Below, piece by piece: positions 7,984 through 14,734 of a stretch of DNA of 25,104 nucleotides. The DNA comes from an uncultured Collinsella sp. (GTDB lineage: Bacteria; Actinomycetota; Coriobacteriia; Coriobacteriales; Coriobacteriaceae). The notes beneath the pieces were generated by a model that was not told the origin of the DNA, made no database searches, and saw only the letters and a program-made list of their open reading frames with translations. The number at the start of each line of letters is the position of its first letter. Positions within the stretch are counted from its first letter, which is position 1. The translations under genes and the position numbers were made by a program. The stretch spans positions 1 through 25,104 of the forward strand of contig URWC01000007.1 in NCBI GenBank assembly GCA_900551555.1, given 5' to 3'.

Positions 7984-8550
7984 TCACCCGAAAAAGCGCA
8001 CGCCGAAGGACGTGTCCTCGCAGGCGACAATGCGGCGGTCGCGCAAGATGGTCCGCACGTAATACCAGTCGCCTACACAGCCCGACAAATGCAAGCCGGC
8101 CGCCAAATAGCACAGCAGCGGATAGCCCGAAAACGCAAACCCCAGGGCAAACGCTGTCGTCACAACAACCGTCGGCGCCAGGCAAACCGCCACGTACCGC
8201 CGGCGCGAATACACAACGCCCTCGGCGCAGGCATAGATCATCGCCGTCTCGCGATTCGCCCCAAAGGTCACCTTCGCGCCCGCAGGCGCCAGCAGCTTAA
8301 AAAACACACCGTGCACCAGCTCGTGCACGGCAAATGAAGCCGCCGAAACCGCAGCCAAGCCGACCATCCAGCCCAAGACGGCCATCCAGCCGCCCGCGTC
8401 AGCCACATCCAAGTCTGCAGGCCCGCCCAGCAGCATAAACACCGGCACCAGGCACACGGCAAACACGCCGACTACGACCATCCCCCACACGAAGCAAGCG
8501 TGCAGAAAATCCTCGTCCTCAAACGCATGTATGTTGGAAATCTCATTCAT
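7984..8550 (-). CDS. DUF3267-type membrane protein with a zinc-metalloprotease HExxH motif
   Basis: The 188-residue protein has about four hydrophobic segments (roughly residues 20-42, 54-74, 118-140 and 143-158). At residues 76-80 it has HELVH, the gluzincin-type zinc site, at the end of a membrane segment, and Asp161 in GCVGDWYYV as a possible third ligand. This layout matches the DUF3267 putative membrane peptidases, which resemble site-2 proteases and the SpoIVFB group. No substrate is known to me. Its stop codon overlaps the queH ribosome site, so the two genes are co-translated, although no functional link to queuosine is obvious. The start has only a weak upstream Shine-Dalgarno sequence. 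Confidence 0.75.
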   Translation of the reverse strand: MNEISNIHAFEDEDFLHACFVWGMVVVGVFAVCLVPVFMLLGGPADLDVADAGGWMAVLGWMVGLAAVSAASFAVHELVHGVFFKLLAPAGAKVTFGANRETAMIYACAEGVVYSRRRYVAVCLAPTVVVTTAFALGFAFSGYPLLCYLAAGLHLSGCVGDWYYVRTILRDRRIVACEDTSFGVRFFG

Positions 8551-8682
8551 AGCATCTTAGGATAGCGCCCCTGCCACGTACCCGTCCGCATGTGCGATAA
8601 TGTCGAACGATATGCACGAATTGACCACCGCGTCGCCAGGCCTTGCGCCCGGCCGCGCTCTCACCATATGCGAAGGAGTCCC

Positions 8683-10833
8683 ATGGCATCCAAATACTCC
8701 ATGAACGACCGTCCCAGCTGGCCTCGCCGCGCCATCGTTACCGCCGGCGAGCCCTACGGCAACAAGGGCCTTCACTTTGGCCACGTCGGTGGCGTCTTTG
8801 TCCCGGCCGACTTCTTCGCCCGCTTCCTGCGCGACCGTCTGGGCCGCGAGAACGTCATCTTCACCTCGGGCACCGACTGCTATGGCTCGCCCATCATGGA
8901 GAGCTACCGCAAGCTCAAGGAGAACGAGGGCTACGACAAGTCCATCGCCGAGTATGTCGAGTCCAATCACTCCCGCCAGGCCGCGACCCTCAACAACTAC
9001 AACATCAGCTGCGATATCTACGGCGGCTCGGGCCTTGAGCCGGCTGCGCAGATTCACAACGAGGTGACCGCCGAGATTATCGAGCGTCTGCACGAACAGG
9101 GCACCATCTCCAAGCGCTCCACGCTGCAGTTCTACGACGCCAAGGCCGGCACGTTCCTCAACGGCCGCCAGGTGATCGGCCGCTGCCCCATCCAGGGCTG
9201 CAAGTCCGAGAAGGCTTATGCCGACGAGTGCGACCTGGGTCACCAGTTTGAGCCCGAGGAGCTCATCGCGCCCAAAAGCCAGCTCACCGGCGAGGTGCCC
9301 GAGCTGCGCCCGGTCGACAACCTCTACTTCGACCTGCCGGCCTACCTCGACTTTATGAAAACCTATACCGCCAAGCTCGCCCAGAACCCGCAGGTTCGCT
9401 CCGTGGTCTCCAAGACCATGGAAGAGTGGCTGCTGCCGGCCCAGCTCTACATCCAGAACAAGTTCCGCGAGGCCTTCGATGCCGTCGAGGATCAGCTTCC
9501 CGAGCACACCGTGCTGGAGCCCGAGGGCAACAAGAGCAGCTTTACCGTCACCTTCCCCAGCTGGAAGGAGCGCGACGATGCCCACGCGGTGCTCGCCAAC
9601 GGCGGCGTGCGCTTCCGCAGCGGCAAGGCGCTCGTGCCTTTCCGCATCACCGGCAACATCGACTGGGGCGTTCCGGTGCCCCAGGTCGACGGCGTTTCCG
9701 ACGTCACCTGCTGGTGCTGGCCCGAGAGCCTGTGGGCGCCCATCAGCTATACGCGTACCGTGCTCGCGCGCGATGCCAAGGCCGCCGGCGTGACCGAGGG
9801 CGTCGCCGCCCAGGATGCCGCCCTCATGGGCGAGCCCGCTGCCGACTCCATACAGGTGCCCGCGCCCACCTACCAGCACAGCTCGCTCGACTGGCGCGAC
9901 TGGTGGTGCTCGGACGACGCACAGATCTACCAGTTTATCGGTCAGGACAACATCTACTTCTACTGCATCGCGCAGACCGCCATGTGGGAGGCCCTGGGCT
10001 GGGACCTCACGCAGAGCACCGTCAGCGCCTGCTACCACCTGCTCTACATGGGCAAAAAGGCCAGCTCGTCCTCGCAGACGCCTCCCCCGCCGGCAGACGA
10101 CCTACTCAACCACTACACCTGCGAGCAGATGCGCGCGCACTGGCTGTCGCTCGGCCTGTCCGAAAAGCCGGTGAGCTTTAGCCCCAAGGCATACGACACG
10201 CGTGTGACCGGCAAGGACAAGGACGACAACGAGGTGCGCGCCTGCGACGACAAGCGCGTTATCGATCCGGCCCTTAAGGAGAGCGCCCTTTTGACCGGCG
10301 TATTCAACCGTCTGGCCCGCAGCTGCTTCTACGGCGTTGCCATCAAGGAAGGCGACGAGAGCCCCTATCGCAACGGCCGCATCCCCGCCGGTGCCGCCTC
10401 CGCCACCGTGGTCGAAGCCGCCGAACAGGCAGTTCTCGCCTTTGAGCAGGCCATGTACAGGTTCGAGACGCACCGCGCGCTTGCCGTGTGCGACGACTAC
10501 CTGCGCGCCGCCAACAAGCGCTGGAGCGACGCCTCCAAGGCCGCCAACAAGCTCGAGGACGAGCAAGCCAATACCGCGATGACGCAGGCCCTCGTCGACG
10601 CCTTCACCGAGCTGCGCGTGGCGACCGTGCTCATGCACGGCATCGTGCCGGCCGGCTGCGAGCTCATCTGCGAGTACTTCGACGTCGACCCCGTCGCCTT
10701 CTTTAGCTGGGACAACATATTTGCCTCCACGGACGAGTTCGTGGAAAGCCTGGGCGAGAAGCCCGGCGAGCACCGCGTGAAGCCGCTGCCCCCGCGCTTC
10801 GACTTCTTCAGCAAGCACGAGAGCCAGTACTAA
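8683..10833 (+). CDS. MetRS-like class I tRNA ligase with a degenerate KMSKS loop
   Basis: The 716-residue protein has the methionyl-tRNA synthetase core: HFGH at residues 31-34 (HIGH motif), a zinc-knuckle-like insert with Cys168, Cys173, Cys183 and His187 followed by FEPEELIAPKS, the GNIDWGVPVP segment at 324-333, and an anticodon-binding-type helical C-terminus. Two things are odd. The place of KMSKS reads GKKASSSSQTPPPP (457-470), so the catalytic second lysine is missing and a proline run follows. About 50 extra residues (266-318) sit before the WGVPVP segment, and the second half of the zinc knuckle is CxxxH rather than CxxC. The start is set by GAAGGAG at 8672-8678. It could be a divergent but active MetRS or an aminoacyl-tRNA synthetase paralogue with another role. 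The RNA methyltransferase follows 40 nt downstream. Confidence 0.85.
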   Translation: MASKYSMNDRPSWPRRAIVTAGEPYGNKGLHFGHVGGVFVPADFFARFLRDRLGRENVIFTSGTDCYGSPIMESYRKLKENEGYDKSIAEYVESNHSRQAATLNNYNISCDIYGGSGLEPAAQIHNEVTAEIIERLHEQGTISKRSTLQFYDAKAGTFLNGRQVIGRCPIQGCKSEKAYADECDLGHQFEPEELIAPKSQLTGEVPELRPVDNLYFDLPAYLDFMKTYTAKLAQNPQVRSVVSKTMEEWLLPAQLYIQNKFREAFDAVEDQLPEHTVLEPEGNKSSFTVTFPSWKERDDAHAVLANGGVRFRSGKALVPFRITGNIDWGVPVPQVDGVSDVTCWCWPESLWAPISYTRTVLARDAKAAGVTEGVAAQDAALMGEPAADSIQVPAPTYQHSSLDWRDWWCSDDAQIYQFIGQDNIYFYCIAQTAMWEALGWDLTQSTVSACYHLLYMGKKASSSSQTPPPPADDLLNHYTCEQMRAHWLSLGLSEKPVSFSPKAYDTRVTGKDKDDNEVRACDDKRVIDPALKESALLTGVFNRLARSCFYGVAIKEGDESPYRNGRIPAGAASATVVEAAEQAVLAFEQAMYRFETHRALAVCDDYLRAANKRWSDASKAANKLEDEQANTAMTQALVDAFTELRVATVLMHGIVPAGCELICEYFDVDPVAFFSWDNIFASTDEFVESLGEKPGEHRVKPLPPRFDFFSKHESQY

Positions 10834-10873
10834 AACAACACTCGACATGTAATGGAATGGGAAGGAAAGACGG

Positions 10874-11965
10874 ATGTCCAAGCCGCGTCGTCGTAAGCAG
10901 AAAAAGCAGGTCAAGCCCGAGCTCAAGCTCAGGCAATTTGCCGCCACCGAGCTTTCCGACCAGCTTGCCGCCCAACACTCCGCCGCCGACCTGCCGCGCT
11001 TTATGGTCGACACGGTCGCCGGCGCCTATGCCCCCACCATGATCGAGGGCTTCGGCGCCGCGGCCACACGCCTGGTCACGCTGCGCGCCAACACGCTCAA
11101 GGCAACCGCCGAGGACATCGTTGCGGCGCTCGATGCCGCCGGCATCGCGCACCAAACCGTTACCTGGTATCCGGACGCCTTTATCCTGCCCGAGGCCCAG
11201 GTTTCCGACCTATGGGACCTCGACATCTACCGCGACGGCAAGATCTACCTACAGAGCCTGTCGTCCATGATGCCGCCTTTGGTGTTGGGCGCCCAGGCAG
11301 GCGAGGACATCCTGGACATGTGCGCAGCCCCTGGCGGCAAGACGACGCAGATCGCCGCCCTCACCCAGGGCCAGGCGCACCTCACAGCCTGCGAGATGAG
11401 CATTCCCCGCGCCGAAAAGCTCGAGTCAAACCTCCATCGCCAGGGTGCCAAAAACGTGCCCGTCATGCGCATCGACGCACGCGAGCTCGACGAGTTCTTC
11501 CGCTTTGACCGCATCCTGCTCGACGCTCCCTGCACCGGCACGGGCACCGTCATCAGCGGCAACGAGAAAAGCCTGCGCGGCCTGACCGAGCAGCTGCTGA
11601 GCAAGTGCGCCCGCTCGCAGCGCGCGCTTCTGGACCGCGCCATGGGAGCCCTCAAACCGGGCGGCACGCTCGTCTATTCGACCTGTTCAATCTTGCCGCA
11701 GGAAAACGAGGACGCCCTGCAAGAGGCCCTCGACAAGCATATGGACTGCGAGCTCATCCCCCTCGACGGCACGCCAAGCGAAAGTGAAGCACGCCGCGCC
11801 CAGGATGCCGGCGAGGAGCCGCGCATCGAGTCCAACGCTCTGACCGAAGCCATTGCCGCCGGTCAGGTATCGGCCATCGCCAACGGCCTGCCCGGCACGC
11901 TGACCATTCCGCCTAGCCGCGACTTTGAGGGCTTCTACATTGCCCTGATCCGAAAACGCAGCTAG
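10874..11965 (+). CDS. RNA cytosine-5 methyltransferase, RsmB/RsmF (NOL1/NOP2/Sun) family
   Basis: The enzyme methylates cytosine C5 in rRNA or tRNA using S-adenosylmethionine. In the 363-residue protein the SAM site DMCAAPGGKT is at 148-157, the first catalytic cysteine is Cys220 in DAPCTGTGT (usually DAPCSG), and the second is Cys271 in YSTCSILPQENE. The N-terminus is very basic (SKPRRRKQKKQ), fitting RNA binding. There is no NusB-type N-terminal domain as in RsmB and no long C-terminal extension as in E. coli RsmF, so the exact target cannot be named. AAGGAAAG precedes the ATG. It is 40 nt after the tRNA-ligase gene and probably in the same transcript. Confidence 0.9.
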   Translation: MSKPRRRKQKKQVKPELKLRQFAATELSDQLAAQHSAADLPRFMVDTVAGAYAPTMIEGFGAAATRLVTLRANTLKATAEDIVAALDAAGIAHQTVTWYPDAFILPEAQVSDLWDLDIYRDGKIYLQSLSSMMPPLVLGAQAGEDILDMCAAPGGKTTQIAALTQGQAHLTACEMSIPRAEKLESNLHRQGAKNVPVMRIDARELDEFFRFDRILLDAPCTGTGTVISGNEKSLRGLTEQLLSKCARSQRALLDRAMGALKPGGTLVYSTCSILPQENEDALQEALDKHMDCELIPLDGTPSESEARRAQDAGEEPRIESNALTEAIAAGQVSAIANGLPGTLTIPPSRDFEGFYIALIRKRS

Positions 11966-11989
11966 CGCACGGATCCAAAACTCAACAAG

Positions 11990-12160
11990 CTATTTCTGTG
12001 CGCGTTTGCCCTGCTGGTCGCGATGCTGTTTAAGCATCGCACGCTCCTTGCGCTCGGCCCTTTTGCCCTTAATGGCCGTGACCACAAAGTAGATGACCGC
12101 GGCGGCAACGATTGCGCCCACACACAGGCCAATCGAGCCAAACATTGCTGTCAATTCCAT
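11990..12160 (-). CDS. Small single-pass membrane protein, 56 residues
   Basis: Reading the minus strand from ATG 12160 gives 56 residues that begin MELTAMFGSIGL. One transmembrane helix covers about residues 6-29 (GSIGLCVGAIVAAAVIYFVV). The tail from residue 31 is strongly basic and polar (KGKRAERKERAMLKQHRDQQ, then GKRAQK) and is probably cytoplasmic. AGAGG lies 9 nt before the start, a good ribosome site. The gene is convergent with the RNA methyltransferase and ends 24 nt from its stop. I do not recognise the family. It resembles small membrane proteins with a single anchor and a charged tail that often assist a larger partner, but no function should be assigned. Confidence 0.7.
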   Translation of the reverse strand: MELTAMFGSIGLCVGAIVAAAVIYFVVTAIKGKRAERKERAMLKQHRDQQGKRAQK

Positions 12161-12336
12161 ACCGCGTCACCTCTCTTTTAAACGGGACTTTCAAGATAGC
12201 ACCTCGATCTCCGCCACCACAGCTCCTTCACGTTCGCCGGCCCTTCGGTCTAACGGATGGCGCGGCGGGGAAAAATCAACTCGTCAAACGATTTAGCATT
12301 CGCAATTCCGGCTGCATAGCGCCGGCCGTTATCACA

Positions 12337-12342
12337 TAGAAT
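12337..12342 (+). promoter_or_regulatory. Candidate -10 element giving a very short leader
   Basis: TAGAAT at 12337-12342 is a good -10 hexamer 9 nt before the ATG at 12352. Initiation about 7 nt downstream would start the mRNA at roughly 12349, leaving almost no leader. No Shine-Dalgarno sequence precedes the ATG. The -35 position (12314-12319) is a poor match. Leaderless mRNAs are well known in Actinobacteria, which supports this reading. The remainder of 12161-12336 shows only a 5-bp GC hairpin near 12308-12325. Confidence 0.4.
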
Positions 12343-12351
12343 CGAGCCTCC

Positions 12352-13443
12352 ATGGATACCCTCAACGATCTAAATGAGCGCGTCGACGCCTTCGTCGGCA
12401 CCAGCTCCTTCGACACGCCTGCCGCGGCAAACGACCAAGCTCCCATCGATGTACCCGCCGAGGTTCACGAGGACATCGTCGCCTCGGTCGATTTCTCCGA
12501 GGTCGAGCTCGCAGACGAGTTCACCGAGCCCCAGGTAGCCGTGACCCCCAACGGACTGCTCCCCATGGAGCCACTGCCCATCGACGGACGTTTGCGCAAG
12601 GCGGCCCTTCGCATGCCCGACGAGATCGAGGAGGCCAGCGGCTTTACGCTCTTCGGCCGACGCATCAAGTCGCTCATTTACACCACCGACGTGGCCGTCA
12701 TCCGCAACTCCAATGCCGATGCCGTCTTTGCCGTTTACCCCTTCACGCCGCAGCCCGCCATTACGCAAGCGCTGCTGACCGTCGCCGAGTGCCCGGTCTT
12801 CGTAGGCGTGGGCGGCGGAACTACGACCGGTAAGCGCTCCGTGCAGATGGCAGCCGTCTCCGAGATGCAGGGCGCGGCGGGCTGCGTGGTCAACTCCCCC
12901 GCTACTGCCGAGATGGTCGAGCACATCACCAACATCGCCGACATCCCCGTCATCGCCACGGTCGTTCGCTGCGACGACGATGCCCACGCCAAGGTGCGCG
13001 CTGGAGCCAAGATTCTCAACATCGCCGCCGGCAAGAACACGCCCCAGGTCCTACGCGAGCTGCGCGAGCACTATCCCAACCTGCCGCTTATCGCACCGGG
13101 CGGCAAGACGCCCGAGAGCATCCGCGAAACCATCGCCGCCGGCGCCAACGCCATCATCTGGACGCCGCCTTCGGCCCAGCAGCTACAGGCCGACATGATG
13201 CAGCGTTATCGCAAGATGAAGGAAGACGCCACACCTGTCATCTCGCGCGACGATGTGCCCATTATCGACCAGGTCGCCGCCGCCGAAGTCAGCCAGGTCG
13301 AGAACATGAATCCCGACGTGCCGATTCCCGACGAAGTCATCGAGCGCGTTGCCTCGATCCACGAGCGCGTCGAGGAGCATCGCGCCAACCGCGGCCTCAA
13401 GCCGTCACTGCATGGCTTCTTCTTCCGCGGAAAGAAACACTAA
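12352..13443 (+). CDS. TIM-barrel-like protein of unknown function
   Basis: The 363-residue protein has an acidic, probably disordered N-terminus (residues 1-85) followed by a region of alternating hydrophobic strands and helices. Its features are those of a phosphate-binding beta/alpha barrel: VFVGVGGGTTTGKRS at about 149-163, IPVIATVVR at 198-206, AGAKILNIAAG at 217-227, PLIAPGGKTPESI at 245-257 and AGANAIIWTPPS at 263-274. The last two segments resemble the end strands of class I aldolase-like barrels such as the KDPG aldolase group. I cannot assign a reaction. The C-terminus ends in a short basic tail. The start lacks a ribosome site and may be leaderless. A good terminator follows at 13456-13493. 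Confidence 0.75.
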   Translation: MDTLNDLNERVDAFVGTSSFDTPAAANDQAPIDVPAEVHEDIVASVDFSEVELADEFTEPQVAVTPNGLLPMEPLPIDGRLRKAALRMPDEIEEASGFTLFGRRIKSLIYTTDVAVIRNSNADAVFAVYPFTPQPAITQALLTVAECPVFVGVGGGTTTGKRSVQMAAVSEMQGAAGCVVNSPATAEMVEHITNIADIPVIATVVRCDDDAHAKVRAGAKILNIAAGKNTPQVLRELREHYPNLPLIAPGGKTPESIRETIAAGANAIIWTPPSAQQLQADMMQRYRKMKEDATPVISRDDVPIIDQVAAAEVSQVENMNPDVPIPDEVIERVASIHERVEEHRANRGLKPSLHGFFFRGKKH

Positions 13444-13455
13444 CCCCAACAGCAA

Positions 13456-13493
13456 GGCCCGCCCCACAAACGTGAGGCGGGCCGTTTTCGTTT
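13456..13493 (+). terminator. Intrinsic terminator after the TIM-barrel-like gene
   Basis: A perfect 8-bp GC-only stem (GGCCCGCC at 13456-13463, GGCGGGCC at 13476-13483) has a 12-nt loop and is followed by GTTTTCGTTT. It lies 12 nt after the stop codon and between convergent genes. Confidence 0.85.
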
Positions 13494-13523
13494 GAGCAAT
13501 CGTGCGCGACGTGATGGGCCAAG

Positions 13524-14414
13524 TTAATCCATGCGTTTGTCGCCCATAAAGAAGAGCGCCACCGTACCAGGTCCGGTATGCGAGCCAATCAGAGTACCGA
13601 TGTCATTGATCTCAATCTTGCCTTTAAGCTGCGGAACCTGTTCCTCAATCAGCGCCGCAACTGCCTCGGCATCCTCGCGGCACGCCGAGTGCGACATGAT
13701 GCACTTACCCGAATAATCCGCACCGTCCTGCACGTGTGCCATCATGGTCTTGGCCATCTCGGAAATCGCGCGCTTCTTAGTGCGAATCTTCTCACGTGGC
13801 GACAGCTTGCCGTCGCAATCGACCGTCATAAGCGGGCAAATCTTAAGCGCCGTGCCGATGATCGCGCTCGCAGCCGAAATGCGACCGCCGCGCAGGTAGC
13901 TCGACAGATCGGTCGAGAAGAACCAGTGGTGCAGGTTGAGTTTGTGCTCCTCGATCCAGGCAGCCGTCTCGTCGAGTGAAGCCCCGCTATCGCGCACGTC
14001 GGCGGCATATTCCAGCAACAGGCCAAAGCCCGAAGACGCCGCCAGCGAATCGATGACGCGCACCTTGCCGCCCTGGGGATAGCGATCCGCGAGCATCTGC
14101 GCCGCAACGCAGGCCGATCCATACGTGCCCGAAATACCCGACGACAACGTCAGGTGCAGCACGTCTTTACCCTCGGCAACAAACGGCTCCCAAAACTCCT
14201 CGTACTCACCCACGCTCACCTGAGACGTCTTGGGCATGGCGCCCGAGGCAATCTGGGCAAAAAACTTGTCCGGCGTAATCGACTGATACAGATCGTCCGT
14301 ATAGACAACATCGTCGATCTCGTAATGAAAACACACGACAGGGATATTGCGCGACGCAAAGAACTCACGGGTTCGGTCGGCGGCGGATTCACAGGTCAGG
14401 ACAAAATCACTCAT
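13524..14414 (-). CDS. DegV family lipid-binding protein
   Basis: DegV/FakB proteins bind a fatty acid in the cytoplasm; FakB members present it to the FakA kinase for phosphorylation. The 296-residue protein has the family pattern: SDFVLTCESAADRT at the N-terminus, the MPKTSQVSVGEYEEFW segment, the LSSGISGTYGSA loop and the C-terminal IGSHTGPGTVALFF motif. An earlier in-frame ATG exists at 14432. AAGGAG lies 6 nt before ATG 14414, and the product then starts in the normal family way, so I use 14414. The gene is divergent from fructose-bisphosphatase across a 320-bp spacer. Whether it is a FakB or an orphan DegV cannot be told, because no fakA is in the window. Confidence 0.93.
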   Translation of the reverse strand: MSDFVLTCESAADRTREFFASRNIPVVCFHYEIDDVVYTDDLYQSITPDKFFAQIASGAMPKTSQVSVGEYEEFWEPFVAEGKDVLHLTLSSGISGTYGSACVAAQMLADRYPQGGKVRVIDSLAASSGFGLLLEYAADVRDSGASLDETAAWIEEHKLNLHHWFFSTDLSSYLRGGRISAASAIIGTALKICPLMTVDCDGKLSPREKIRTKKRAISEMAKTMMAHVQDGADYSGKCIMSHSACREDAEAVAALIEEQVPQLKGKIEINDIGTLIGSHTGPGTVALFFMGDKRMD

Positions 14415-14484
14415 ATGAGGCTCCTTACTCATTGCTGCGCAAATTATCGCACAGTGAGCCTACATGCGGTACATATGTCCACTA

Positions 14485-14714
14485 TTTACCAAATCGAACC
14501 AAAAATAGTGAACATCTTTACCACCATCGTCTCCACCGGCCCCACGTATAAATATCTGAGAAAACACCCTCTGTCGTCTCCACCCAACCAACACATCTAC
14601 CTTCACTAAATCGATTTACCAAACCATTCAGCCGACAATTCAGCCGCTGGCGCAAAATCGAAACAAAAGCGGCGCATACTGATAAACGTTTGACGCTGTT
14701 TATCAGTTTTACCA
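14485..14714 (+). repeat. Four copies of the heptamer TTTACCA upstream of fbp
   Basis: TTTACCA starts at 14485, 14517, 14615 and 14708, always in the same orientation. The first and third copies extend to ATTTACCAAA. A given heptamer is expected about 0.015 times in 250 bases of random sequence, so four copies suggest binding sites rather than chance. The last copy overlaps the end of the hairpin at 14678-14707. Confidence 0.45.
14678..14707 (+). promoter_or_regulatory. Perfect 10-bp hairpin in the fbp leader
   Basis: ACTGATAAAC (14678-14687) and GTTTATCAGT (14698-14707) form a perfect stem with a 10-nt loop. TTT follows the stem, 27 nt before the fbp start codon. It could be a weak terminator acting as an attenuator, an operator palindrome, or an mRNA-stabilising stem. 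Confidence 0.45.
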
Positions 14715-14734
14715 GCCCCATCGGAAGGTGTTTC

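Larger units (their letters stand above)
14415..14734. promoter_or_regulatory. Long divergent spacer between degV and fbp with repeats
   Basis: This 320-bp spacer has no credible gene. It contains four copies of TTTACCA on the plus strand (14485, 14517, 14615, 14708). An 8-bp inverted repeat, CACTATTT/AAATAGTG, is at 14480-14487 and 14503-14510. A 10-bp inverted repeat is at 14678-14707, and there are two adjacent copies of ATTCAGCCG near 14626-14646. TATAAATA around 14547 may be a -10 element. The ribosome site GGAAGG at 14723-14728 serves fbp. Together these suggest dense regulation of fbp, degV or both. Confidence 0.55.

Noticed and set aside
8557..10038. 493-residue minus-strand open frame opposite the MetRS-like gene
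   Set aside because: Val/Gly/Ala/Leu/His-rich shadow of a strongly coding plus-strand gene; no recognisable domain.
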